A stretch of DNA of 13,626 nucleotides from NCBI GenBank assembly GCA_030642635.1, contig DAOWNK010000064.1, positions 1-13,626 of the forward strand, in the 5' to 3' direction. The notes below the pieces were generated by a model. It had not been told where the DNA came from and ran no database searches. It saw only the letters and a list, made by a program, of their open reading frames with translations. This DNA is from Pirellulales bacterium. GTDB taxonomy: Bacteria > Planctomycetota > Planctomycetia > Pirellulales > Thermoguttaceae. How positions within the stretch are numbered: position 1 is the first letter of the stretch; each line of letters opens with the position of its first letter. Made by a program: the position numbers and the translations under genes. Shown piece after piece: positions 5,618 through 12,728 of the stretch.

Positions 5618-8041
5618 TCATTTCAAATAAAACAGCACCAACCGATCGCCGAGTTTTGTTCCGGTGACGTTCAACACAAGCGATTTCTGAAAATCGACCG
5701 GTGCTGCGAGCATATATCGCCAGCAGAGTCCGCCGTGGCGACCGCCCAGCGCCGCGCGGAAGTCGCCGCTGCGGCCCAGCAACATGTCGAATTTTGGTGC
5801 CGCCCAGCCGTCGCGCGGAGCACCATCGACGAGCAGTTCGGCGATACCGGTCGGCTCGCCGTCCGGCTGCCGGTAGATCAAAGCGATCCAACGCCCTACG
5901 CCTTCCTGGTTGATCAATTGCGAGTTGCCGTCTTCGGCCGGCCGGAAGACACCCCGCAGCCGCATTCGCCCTGCGATCTGTTCTCGGGTTGATTCGGTGG
6001 CATGTTCAACAATGATTGTCGCTCCGAGGTCCTCGATCGGCTTTTCACCGCAGTTTTTCGCCGAGATGGTAATCCCTTCGCCGAACGGCATCGCCAGCAG
6101 ATTGGTCGGCTGTTTGTCCTTAAGATTGACCAGCACGAAATTCGAGTAGTTGCCGTCGACCAGCCCTGGAAACCAATATCGCCCCGGAGCGGAGACGGCC
6201 GGCCGGTCTTCGCCGTCGACGGTTATTTCAAGCCAAAGGTTATCGTCGGCCAGGAACTTTTTGTCGGCCAGTCGCAGCCAATGGACGATGCCCGTCCCGT
6301 CGACGTGGATCAGCGGTTCGGTCTTGTCGGGGTCGATCGTCTTTTTCGGCGAGTTGAATCGTGAGAAGGGGTCGTGTTCGCGATGCACTGTCCAATCGTA
6401 CCGAAACCTGCGAGTGCGATACACGGCGGCATCCAGCCAGCCGCGAGGACGGATTGGTTTGCCGGCGGTGAAGGTCTCAACCTCAATGTCGTCTGGAAAG
6501 GTGAGGAAATCGAAGCGGTATTCTGTCTGCTCTGCATCGCTGAGCACGACCTTCAGACCCTTTCGGTACGTCAGGCAGGTCAACACCGGATTGGACTGAC
6601 ACTCGGCGACCTTCGGCAGCACGTGCGGCAGGTCGCTCGGCTTGCACTCGATCCGAGGTTTCTCTTCGCCGTCGAAGTAGAAGGCGAGCCGTCCCTGGTC
6701 GTTGATCCGTGCCACGCGGACAACCGCCCCGGGGCCGATCAACTCGGCCAGAACGTGCTCGGCCGGATTCTCTCCGGAGATCGTTTTGGCAGCCACCCCG
6801 GATATAATCCCGTCGGCAACGGACAGACATTCCTGGTTCATCAGCCGGTCGATTACAACGGCGACCGCAAGCGGTGGTCTGGAGCGATACCATGCGTCCA
6901 GTCCCGGTCCGTCGGGCGCTTCGAGCACGCGCATGTTCCGAAATCGCACCCATGCAAGGTGGTCTTGCACGCCGATCCAGCCGGACAAGTGGCGATGTTT
7001 CAGCTCCGGGTGGTCCAGTGTGTTGCACTGTTGGACCAACTCGCCGTTGACCCAGGTCGAGATCATCCGCCCGTCGGCCTTAACGACCACACGGTTGTAC
7101 TGCTGTGAATTGTCTGCCCGCCCCAGCGGCGGCATGTTGCCGTAGACGGCCATGGTCGAACCCTTGTGGATCGGTTCGTTGCGCGGCGTGTCGATAAGCT
7201 GTAGCTCCATGCCATCGCCCGAGGGCCAGCCGTCGCGTGGTGTGCGCAGCGCGATGCCGGAGTTCCCGCCCTTTTTCATCTTGTATTCGAGCGAGAGGGT
7301 AAAATTGGCGAATTCCTTTTCGGTGCGAAGATATCGGCCGTTGCTTGGCTGCAACACAAGTTCGTTATCTTCCGCTTTCCACGCGTTTTTGTCGCCGTCC
7401 GTCCACCAGCCGGACAGGTCCTTGCCGTTGAAGATCGGTTCGCCGGTTGGTTCCTGCAAACGAAGATCGGCCAGGGTCGCCTTGCCGGCGGCGACGGCCA
7501 AGCCCAGGCCGAATCGGTGCTCCGGTTGGACAGCTACTTCGTAAAGTCGCTTGCCGTCGATCTCAATCGCTAATGCTTTGCCGGCACGTCGGACGGCGGC
7601 CGTGTGCCGCCGGTCTTCCACCGCATCGATTTTTTCGCCCGGTGAGAGTTCCTTGCCGTCGTCGGTCAACCGTCCGCAACGGTCGCCTTCGCACAGGATC
7701 AATTCCAGACCAGTCCCGTTGGGAACCTGTGGGAAGGTCATCTTCAGCGTGCCGCCGTCGGCGACCGACCACTGAAAATGCAACTGGAAATCGCCGAACG
7801 TAAAGCCCGACAGCAGCGGTGTGGAATCGGCCGGGCCGATTAGCTTACCACCTGTGCTCGACCAGCCGACGATCGGCCGCTCGCCGTACTGCCAGCCGGC
7901 CAGCGAGTCGGGCGTTAGAAGTGGACAGTCCCATTTTCGCTGTGCGAAAATCGGGACAGTCCCCGGCTCGTCGGCCTGGACGGTCGATGTGGCCAGTACA
8001 ATCGTAAACAACACTGCGAATCGCATCTTGAATCGGATCAT
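5618..8041 (-). CDS. Large secreted DUF1080 protein with a second N-terminal domain copy and a long C-terminal extension
   Basis: The 807-residue protein begins with a signal peptide (about 1-23, ending VQADEP), so it is exported. Residues about 45-197 form a divergent DUF1080-like lectin-type domain (LAGWQYGE...FGDFQLHFQW). Residues about 202-374 form a typical DUF1080 domain: IFNGKDLSGWW, LRTEKEFANFTLSLEYKMKK, GNSGIALRTP, GMELQLID, HKGSTMAVYGN, YNRVVVKADG, SGWIGVQDH, VRFRNMRVLE. DUF1080 is now linked to 3-keto-disaccharide hydrolysis and sugar binding. The C-terminal half (about 375-807) has GPGAVVRVARI...LAFYFDGEEKPRIE and later GTGIVHWLRLA...LWLEITVDGE, which resembles the DUF2961 (GH172) jelly-roll region, with moderate confidence. 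Carbohydrate degradation outside the cytoplasm is the likely role. Residues about 27-41 come from a palindromic repeat read in frame. A Met6 start is also possible; neither start has a clear ribosome site. Confidence 0.88.
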   Translation of the reverse strand: MIRFKMRFAVLFTIVLATSTVQADEPGTVPIFAQRKWDCPLLTPDSLAGWQYGERPIVGWSSTGGKLIGPADSTPLLSGFTFGDFQLHFQWSVADGGTLKMTFPQVPNGTGLELILCEGDRCGRLTDDGKELSPGEKIDAVEDRRHTAAVRRAGKALAIEIDGKRLYEVAVQPEHRFGLGLAVAAGKATLADLRLQEPTGEPIFNGKDLSGWWTDGDKNAWKAEDNELVLQPSNGRYLRTEKEFANFTLSLEYKMKKGGNSGIALRTPRDGWPSGDGMELQLIDTPRNEPIHKGSTMAVYGNMPPLGRADNSQQYNRVVVKADGRMISTWVNGELVQQCNTLDHPELKHRHLSGWIGVQDHLAWVRFRNMRVLEAPDGPGLDAWYRSRPPLAVAVVIDRLMNQECLSVADGIISGVAAKTISGENPAEHVLAELIGPGAVVRVARINDQGRLAFYFDGEEKPRIECKPSDLPHVLPKVAECQSNPVLTCLTYRKGLKVVLSDAEQTEYRFDFLTFPDDIEVETFTAGKPIRPRGWLDAAVYRTRRFRYDWTVHREHDPFSRFNSPKKTIDPDKTEPLIHVDGTGIVHWLRLADKKFLADDNLWLEITVDGEDRPAVSAPGRYWFPGLVDGNYSNFVLVNLKDKQPTNLLAMPFGEGITISAKNCGEKPIEDLGATIIVEHATESTREQIAGRMRLRGVFRPAEDGNSQLINQEGVGRWIALIYRQPDGEPTGIAELLVDGAPRDGWAAPKFDMLLGRSGDFRAALGGRHGGLCWRYMLAAPVDFQKSLVLNVTGTKLGDRLVLFYLK
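7923..7962. repeat. Palindromic repeat, family E, inside the DUF1080 gene
   Basis: GGACAGTCCCATTTTCGC (7923-7940) and GCGAAAATCGGGACAGTCC (7944-7962) are inverted copies with one extra base and one mismatch, separated by three bases. The unit is read in frame on the minus strand and encodes about 15 residues (GTVPIFAQRKWDCPL) directly after the signal peptide. From memory, very similar GGGACAGTCC-type palindromes are common in planctomycete genomes; I cannot check that here. Confidence 0.85.
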
Positions 8042-8053
8042 GGTGCTATGCTA

Positions 8054-8185
8054 AGAACGTGTTTTGAAATGGCTTATCGGCCTCCAATGGGTGCCACTGC
8101 TGGCTTGTCCAGCAGTGTTTCTTGGGGAGATACATTTCGCACTGCTGGACAAGCCAGCAGTGGCACCCATTTCAAAACACGTTCT
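8054..8185. repeat. Composite palindromic repeat, family F
   Basis: An inner pair of exact 31-base inverted arms (8087-8117 and 8140-8170) is flanked by an outer pair of exact 19-base arms, AGAACGTGTTTTGAAATGG (8054-8072) and its complement at 8167-8185. On the right the two pairs run together; on the left 14 bases (8073-8086) separate them. Each inner arm is also a hairpin (CACTGCTGG/CCAGCAGTG). The element fills most of the gap upstream of the DUF1080 gene. No open frame or T-run was found in it. Confidence 0.92.
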
Positions 8186-8204
8186 AAGCTGCAAGCGGCC
8201 CTAT

Positions 8205-8582
8205 TTACAAGAGTTTTTTTGATCCCGAGTAGACCTCTTCCACTTTCAATACTGTTGCAGCATGACCTGGATGCTGTTTTGGATTCCATCTTTTCATATC
8301 CTCGAAAACCTCACCCTCCTTGTGGTATTCGATAGGCCCTTTAACTTGAAAAGACTTGTCTTCACCAGTAATAAAAAGGATGGAACCTTTGCTTCCTGCG
8401 AGAATATTCTTCCGTGTCTTATCAAAATAGTTGTCCGCAACGACTATTGCATCTTCGCCGAATCTACTCACACATGTAACATAAATGGCATTTGGAATTC
8501 CATTGCCGTCTACAGTGGTAAATATAGCGGGTCCCTTTCGTTCATCCCATGCTTTACTGACTTTCTCTGGTAATACCGACAT
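8205..8582 (-). CDS. Pyridoxamine 5'-phosphate oxidase family protein (FMN-binding split barrel), likely acquired
   Basis: The 125-residue protein matches the small single-domain branch of the pyridoxamine phosphate oxidase-like split-barrel family, which binds FMN or related flavins as a dimer. Visible features are GPAIFTTVDGNGIPNAIYV (strands 1-2), EDAIVVADNYFDKTRKNI (strand 3 and the helix after it), KGSILFITGEDKSFQVKGPIEYH (strands 4-5) and a C-terminal TVLKVEEVYSG strand. The substrate is unknown, and calling it a true PdxH would be wrong: it is much shorter and lacks that enzyme's C-terminal part. The gene is about 42% G+C by hand count over 8221-8580, far below its neighbours, prefers A/T-ending codons such as AAA and GAA, and has a textbook ribosome site and a sigma70-like promoter. 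All of this suggests transfer from another phylum. Confidence 0.85.
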   Translation of the reverse strand: MSVLPEKVSKAWDERKGPAIFTTVDGNGIPNAIYVTCVSRFGEDAIVVADNYFDKTRKNILAGSKGSILFITGEDKSFQVKGPIEYHKEGEVFEDMKRWNPKQHPGHAATVLKVEEVYSGSKKLL

Positions 8583-8587
8583 TTTTT

Positions 8588-8594
8588 CCTCCTT
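8588..8594 (-). promoter_or_regulatory. Strong Shine-Dalgarno site of the split-barrel gene
   Basis: On the minus strand AAGGAGG lies five bases before the ATG at 8582. It is the most canonical ribosome site on the minus strand here; most other genes have weak sites or none. Confidence 0.85.
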
Positions 8595-8608
8595 GGGGTA
8601 AAAATGCT

Positions 8609-8637
8609 AGCTTACCGGGAAAAATCTGTGCAGTCAA
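8609..8637 (-). promoter_or_regulatory. Candidate sigma70-type promoter of the split-barrel gene
   Basis: On the minus strand TTGACT (8637-8632) and TAAGCT (8614-8609) are separated by 17 bases. The -35 box matches the consensus in five of six positions, the -10 box in only three. It lies in the 85-base gap upstream of the split-barrel gene. Confidence 0.4.
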
Positions 8638-8667
8638 CACGATGCAAAGCAGAAGAAAATAATAACC

Positions 8668-9063
8668 CTAAAATCCTTGCAGCGTTTTCAGGTCTTGCAG
8701 CGGCGCCAGGGCCTGGTGCAGCGTGAACCAGACCAAGGCGATAATCAGCGCGACGATGCCTATCATGACGACCGTTAGCACCATCTTCCAGATCGTGTCG
8801 ATCCGGCTGCAACGCCAGAGCATCGGCAGCCCCAGCGGGCCGAGCACCAGGAAGAGCATTGCCAGGACGACCCAGGGATTGTCCGTCGCCTTGGGCCGGC
8901 TTGTCGGATTTTCGTAGACGATCTGCGCCTGCACGATGTCCGAGGCGTCGGCCGGGGCGTTCTCCGTCGGCGCACCGCAATGGCGACAAAAACAGTCCGG
9001 TGCATCCAGCACCGCAAAACACCTGCGGCAAACCGTCCGCTCGATCTCCGGGGCAATCGTCAT
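8668..9063 (-). CDS. Small zinc-ribbon protein with two membrane helices
   Basis: The 131-residue protein starts MTIAPEIERTVCRRC. Cys12-x2-Cys15 and Cys26-x2-Cys29 form a zinc-ribbon pair (Cys24 is extra), followed by a short polar linker (about 31-60) and two hydrophobic helices (about 64-83 and 94-116). Such proteins sit in the inner membrane with the ribbon in the cytoplasm; their function is unknown. I chose ATG 9063 over an in-frame ATG at 9177, because the zinc-ribbon motif begins a few residues later and the extra 38 residues look like untranslated spacer. The gene is divergent from the isomerase/epimerase gene, with 146 bases between starts that probably hold both promoters. No clear Shine-Dalgarno site is present. 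Confidence 0.75.
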   Translation of the reverse strand: MTIAPEIERTVCRRCFAVLDAPDCFCRHCGAPTENAPADASDIVQAQIVYENPTSRPKATDNPWVVLAMLFLVLGPLGLPMLWRCSRIDTIWKMVLTVVMIGIVALIIALVWFTLHQALAPLQDLKTLQGF

Positions 9064-9197
9064 AATCGGCAATGGGTTGTGGAAAATGTTTCTTTGGAAG
9101 TATAGGTTGTGGGTTGTATGTCTCGGTAAATGTGTCAAAATGGTTTCCGTTGTGGAAAGTCGGGTTTGCAAATTCAATCATCCAAAAAACGAGAAAA

Positions 9198-9203
9198 AAG
9201 GAG
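9198..9203 (+). promoter_or_regulatory. Ribosome binding site that decides the isomerase/epimerase start
   Basis: AAGGAG lies six bases before the ATG at 9210. This selects that start over an upstream in-frame ATG at 9072, whose 46 extra residues look like translated spacer. Confidence 0.8.
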
Positions 9204-9209
9204 CTTGAC

Positions 9210-10214
9210 ATGGCACGACCGGTTACGATGTTCACCGGCCAATGGGCGGACTTGCCGCTGGAAGAATTGGCTCACAAGTGCAGCGATTTCGGCTACGACG
9301 GACTGGAGTTGGCCTGCTGGGGCGATCACTTTGAGGTCGATCGGGCAATGGCCGAGGACGACTATTGCGCCAAGCGGCGTGAGTTGCTGGAGAAATACGA
9401 CTTGCAGGTATTCGCCATAAGCGGCCACCTGGTCGGGCAGGCCGTGCTTGACAATATCGACGCCCGGCACCAGTCAATCCTGCCGCCGTACGTCTGGGGC
9501 GACGGCGACGGAGCAGGCGTAAACGCCCGGGCAGCCGAGGAGTTGATGAACACCGCTCGGGCCGCGCAAAAACTCGGCGTAGACGTGGTCAACGGGTTTA
9601 CCGGCTCGAGCATCTGGCACCTGCTGTACTCCTTCCCGCCGGTTACGACCGAAATGGTGGATGCGGGGTTCAATCTGTTGGCCGAGCGGTTCAACCCGAT
9701 ACTTGACGTGTTCGCCGAGTGCGGCGTGAAGTTCGCCCTGGAAGTCCACCCGACTGAGATCGCATTCGACCTGTACACGGCCGAACGTGCAATCGAGGCG
9801 CTGGACGGCCGCGAGGAGTTCGGCTTCAACTTCGACCCGAGCCATCTGATCTGGCAAGGCGTCGATCCGGTCGAGTTCATCCGTGCGTTCGGCGATCGGA
9901 TTTACCACGTGCACATGAAAGACTGCATTGTCACACTGGACGGCCGCAGCGGGATACTTGCCAGCCACCTGAACTTCGGCGACCCGCGCCGCGGCTGGGA
10001 CTTCCGCTCGTTGGGTCGCGGCGGGGTGAACTTCGAGGAGATCATCCGCGCGCTGAACGACTGCGGCTACGACGGTCCGTTGTCGGTCGAGTGGGAAGAC
10101 AGCGGCATGGATCGCGACCACGGCGCGGCCGAGGCGTGCGAGTTCGTCCGACAGATCGACTTCGAGCCGAGCGGCCGGTCGTTCGACTCGTCGTTCGACA
10201 AGGAAGAGCAGTAA
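9210..10214 (+). CDS. Sugar phosphate isomerase/epimerase family protein (xylose isomerase-like TIM barrel)
   Basis: The 334-residue protein fits the AP endonuclease 2/xylose isomerase-like TIM-barrel family, whose members bind a divalent metal and interconvert sugars, sugar phosphates or inositol derivatives. Visible landmarks are MARPVTMFTGQWADLPLEEL (strand 1), YDGLELACWGDHFEVD (strand 2), FAISGHLVGQ, ALEVHP with metal ligand Glu178, FNFDPSHL with Asp209, IYHVHMKD (231-238) with a metal-binding His, and PLSVEWED (290-297) with Glu294. All four expected metal-ligand positions are filled, so it should be active. No signal peptide is seen, so it acts in the cytoplasm. The exact substrate is not readable. 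Such enzymes are abundant in planctomycetes and are often tied to oxidised-sugar breakdown, which would fit the DUF1080 gene nearby, though they are divergently placed. A family G palindromic repeat follows 15 bases after the stop. Confidence 0.92.
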   Translation: MARPVTMFTGQWADLPLEELAHKCSDFGYDGLELACWGDHFEVDRAMAEDDYCAKRRELLEKYDLQVFAISGHLVGQAVLDNIDARHQSILPPYVWGDGDGAGVNARAAEELMNTARAAQKLGVDVVNGFTGSSIWHLLYSFPPVTTEMVDAGFNLLAERFNPILDVFAECGVKFALEVHPTEIAFDLYTAERAIEALDGREEFGFNFDPSHLIWQGVDPVEFIRAFGDRIYHVHMKDCIVTLDGRSGILASHLNFGDPRRGWDFRSLGRGGVNFEEIIRALNDCGYDGPLSVEWEDSGMDRDHGAAEACEFVRQIDFEPSGRSFDSSFDKEEQ

Positions 10215-10228
10215 ACTTCGGTTGTTTT

Positions 10229-10284
10229 GTTTAGCCCAGGCGTCCACGCCGGGAAAGCACACCGCGTAGACGCGGCGGCTAAAC
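10229..10284. repeat. Palindromic repeat, family G, copy 1
   Basis: This 56-base unit begins GTTTAGCC and ends GGCTAAAC, with internal GGCGTC..GCCGGG and CGCGTAGACGCG segments. It differs from the copy at 11823-11878 at only three positions. It lies 15 bases after the stop codon of the isomerase/epimerase gene, in the same orientation as the other copy relative to its upstream gene. Confidence 0.92.
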
Positions 10285-10358
10285 ACTTTGTTCCGGTTCA
10301 TGGTACAATAGTGGTGTATTCACAGTGGCTGCTAAACGCGCGATTTACGACGAAGAAC

Positions 10359-11819
10359 ATGTCTGCCATCCGCTACAAAACGCCGTTGATTATTGTTTTT
10401 CTATTGGGCTGCGCACTGCCGGCCGAGGCTGCCGATCCACAGGTTGACTCGTTCTACAAGGCAGCCGAGGAGCTAAGGGCCAAATACGCCGACGATCTGG
10501 AACAGCTTGCCAAGTGGTGCCAGTCACACGGGCTGACAGACCAGGCCGGGCAAACCCGCCGTGCACTGGGACCGAACGATCCGTACAAGCTGTACATTCC
10601 GGTATTGCCGGAAAAGGTCGGTCCGCCGAAGCTGCCGAACGATGCACCGGCGGACGTGGCCCAGTGGAACGAAAAGTTCAACAAGCTGCGGCGAGAGCAC
10701 GCCGCCGAGTTGTTCGACCTGGCACGTCGAGCCGTCCGACGTTGCCCGTCGTTGGCGTATATGTTTGCGCTGTCGGCGATCCACGCAGACCCCGACAACG
10801 AACCTGCACGGCGGCTGTTCGGATACCAAAAGTATCACAACCGGTGGTGCACGTTTTACCAGATCCGGCAGCTTCGCTCCGACAAGGTTTGGCACGAGCG
10901 GTTCGGTTGGTTGCCGAAGTCACACGTGCGGCGTTACGAGCAAGAGCAGCGGTATACCGACGGCCGGTGGATATCGGCCGACGAGGATGCCCGAGAGCAC
11001 CGAAACATTCGCTCCGGATGGGACGTTCGGACCGAGCACTACACGATCCGCACGAACCACAGCATCGAGACGGCGGTGCAATTGGGCGAGAAGCTCGAAC
11101 GGCTCTATCGCATCTGGTCGCAGATATTCATTCGCTACTACGCCTCCGAGGCGTACGTAATCGGGCTGTTCGACGGCCGTGGGCGGACCCGGCGGACCGA
11201 GTTGCCCAGGCTAAGCGTGGTTTTCTTCCGCGATCGTGAGGATTACAATCGCACATTGCAAGCGGCGATGCCCAATATCGGCAAGTCGATCGGCTTCTAC
11301 CTCGAGCGGACTCGGACGGCGTACTTCTTCGCCGGAGAGGATTATGCCGACAGGACATTGTACCACGAGGCGACCCACCAGTTGTTCCACCAGTCGCGAC
11401 GCGTAGCTCCAGGCGTGGGCGGCCGGTCCAACTTCTGGATTGTCGAAGGGATCGCCATGTACATGGAGTCTTTAAGGCAACAGGACGGCTACTATGTGCT
11501 CGGCGGGTTCGACGACGTGCGGATGCACGCCGCGCAGGTACGGTTGCTGCGCGATGACTTCTACGTTCCGCTTGAAGAGTTCACCACATACGGCATGAAG
11601 AGGATTCAGTCGGACCCGCGGATCGCCACACTCTACAGCCAGGCGGCCGGGTTGGCGAACTTTTTGGTTTACTACGACGGCGGCCGATACCGCGACGCAC
11701 TGGTGGCATACCTGTCGGCCGTCTACACCGGCCGCGACACGCCCGGCACGCTCGCCGAACTAACCGGCGCCGGCTACCGCGAACTGGACAAGCAGTACCG
11801 CCAGTTTATGGAGTTTTAA
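10359..11819 (+). CDS. Secreted DUF1570-like gluzincin metallopeptidase
   Basis: The 486-residue protein starts MSAIRYKTPLIIVFLLGCALPAEAADP, a clear signal peptide with cleavage near residue 24-26. I chose ATG 10359 because an upstream in-frame start at 10227 would translate a palindromic repeat. The N-terminal half (about 27-220) is helical and charged. The peptidase part has HEATH (336-340) with zinc ligands His336 and His340 and catalytic Glu337, then WIVEGIAMYME with third ligand Glu364, a spacing typical of gluzincins. The C-terminal part has AGLANFLVYYDGG and a terminal helical domain, as in planctomycete DUF1570 proteins. It probably acts in the periplasm or outside the cell; the substrate is unknown. 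All three zinc ligands and the catalytic glutamate are present. A family G repeat follows four bases after the stop. Confidence 0.85.
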   Translation: MSAIRYKTPLIIVFLLGCALPAEAADPQVDSFYKAAEELRAKYADDLEQLAKWCQSHGLTDQAGQTRRALGPNDPYKLYIPVLPEKVGPPKLPNDAPADVAQWNEKFNKLRREHAAELFDLARRAVRRCPSLAYMFALSAIHADPDNEPARRLFGYQKYHNRWCTFYQIRQLRSDKVWHERFGWLPKSHVRRYEQEQRYTDGRWISADEDAREHRNIRSGWDVRTEHYTIRTNHSIETAVQLGEKLERLYRIWSQIFIRYYASEAYVIGLFDGRGRTRRTELPRLSVVFFRDREDYNRTLQAAMPNIGKSIGFYLERTRTAYFFAGEDYADRTLYHEATHQLFHQSRRVAPGVGGRSNFWIVEGIAMYMESLRQQDGYYVLGGFDDVRMHAAQVRLLRDDFYVPLEEFTTYGMKRIQSDPRIATLYSQAAGLANFLVYYDGGRYRDALVAYLSAVYTGRDTPGTLAELTGAGYRELDKQYRQFMEF

Positions 11820-11822
11820 CTC

Positions 11823-11878
11823 GTTTAGCCCCGGCGTCTACGCCGGGTAAGCACACCGCGTAGACGCGGCGGCTAAAC
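11823..11878. repeat. Palindromic repeat, family G, copy 2
   Basis: This unit is 53/56 identical to the copy at 10229-10284. It starts four bases after the stop codon of the peptidase gene and lies upstream of the creatininase-family gene. Part of its right arm (TAGACG, 11861-11866) lies 17 bases upstream of a perfect TATAAT. Confidence 0.92.
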
Positions 11879-11889
11879 AATCGTATAAT
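11861..11889 (+). promoter_or_regulatory. Candidate sigma70-type promoter of the creatininase-family gene
   Basis: TAGACG (11861-11866, four of six consensus positions) and TATAAT (11884-11889, perfect) are separated by 17 bases. Transcription would start near 11896, giving a leader of about 50 bases before ATG 11947. The -35 box lies inside the family G repeat and the -10 box just outside it. Confidence 0.5.
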
Positions 11890-11946
11890 GCACGTTATCC
11901 TGCGTTTACCATCCCACCAATTCCTGCTTAACACCCGTTCAAAACC

Positions 11947-12726
11947 ATGCGTTCCTGGAAACTCTTTGAGACCAACTACGGCGCCGTAAAGCAACTCCAA
12001 TACGAAGTGGCGGTGCTGCCGTTCGGCGCTATAGAACCGCACAACCTGCACCTGCCCTACGGAATAGACACGCTGCAATGCGACGTCGTCGGCGAGAGGA
12101 TATGCGAGGCTGCACACCAACGCGGCGCCAAGGTCATTCTGCTGCCGACCGTTCCATACGGCACGCAAACCAACCAACTGAAGTTCCCGCTGGCGATGAA
12201 CCTTTACCCGACGACAATCAAAACCATCGTCGGCGACCTGGTCGAGTCGCTCGTGCGCAGCGGGATACGCAAGGTAGTGTTGCTGAACGGCCACGGCGGC
12301 AACGACATGAAGTGGATATTGCGTGAGATGTACGGCCAAACGCCCGCACATCTGTTCCTTTGCGATTGGTGGACCGTGTTTTCCGACGTGTACGACGAAA
12401 TATTCGCCGTTCGAGATAATCACGGCGGCGAGATGGAAACGTCGTTCGCGCTGGCCTATTGCCCGGAACTGGTAGATCGCAACCCGGACGGCAGCCTGAC
12501 AGCGGACGAAGGACGTGTTAATCAAACTCGGTTCGAGGCGATCAACAGCGGCTGGGTGTCGATCGCCCGGCCTTGGCACCTGCTTACCACCAACACCGGC
12601 GTGACCAACCCTCATGCGGCAACGGCCGAAAAGGGGCGCCGGATGATGAAAGTGCTGGTGGAACGGCTTGCAACATTCCTGGTTGAGTTGTCGGAGGCGG
12701 AGTTGGACGAGCGTTTTCCGTATTGA
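11947..12726 (+). CDS. Creatininase family metal-dependent amidohydrolase
   Basis: The 259-residue protein is in the creatininase/creatinine amidohydrolase family. Motifs in order: VAVLPFGAIEPHNLHLPYG with Glu30, His32 and His35, GIDT with Asp41, LLNGHGGND with His116 in NGHGGN (114-119), and DNHGGEMETS with His159 and Glu162. Metal ligands expected for the family are all present. True creatininase opens the creatinine ring, but many relatives act on other cyclic amides (for example in mycofactocin or riboflavin-related chemistry), so the substrate is open. No signal peptide is seen. The usual GxxEqHGPHLP motif reads GAIEPHNLHLP here, so Gly-Pro is changed to Asn-Leu, which hints at a subfamily. 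There is no clear Shine-Dalgarno site. The next gene starts two bases after the stop, so the two are probably cotranscribed. Confidence 0.9.
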   Translation: MRSWKLFETNYGAVKQLQYEVAVLPFGAIEPHNLHLPYGIDTLQCDVVGERICEAAHQRGAKVILLPTVPYGTQTNQLKFPLAMNLYPTTIKTIVGDLVESLVRSGIRKVVLLNGHGGNDMKWILREMYGQTPAHLFLCDWWTVFSDVYDEIFAVRDNHGGEMETSFALAYCPELVDRNPDGSLTADEGRVNQTRFEAINSGWVSIARPWHLLTTNTGVTNPHAATAEKGRRMMKVLVERLATFLVELSEAELDERFPY

Positions 12727-12728
12727 TT

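Noticed and set aside
5596..5620. Terminator AAGCCGCAAGCGGCTTTTT on plus
   Set aside because: It has the right form but no plus-strand gene ends there; both neighbours are on minus, so it is listed as part of repeat family D.
9072..9209. Open frame extension upstream of the isomerase/epimerase gene
   Set aside because: The added 46 residues match no part of the family, and AAGGAG sits just before the ATG at 9210.
9474..10301. Long minus-strand open frame opposite the isomerase/epimerase gene
   Set aside because: Its first residues are translated from the family G repeat, and the rest mirrors the true gene on plus, which has a strong ribosome site and full family motifs.
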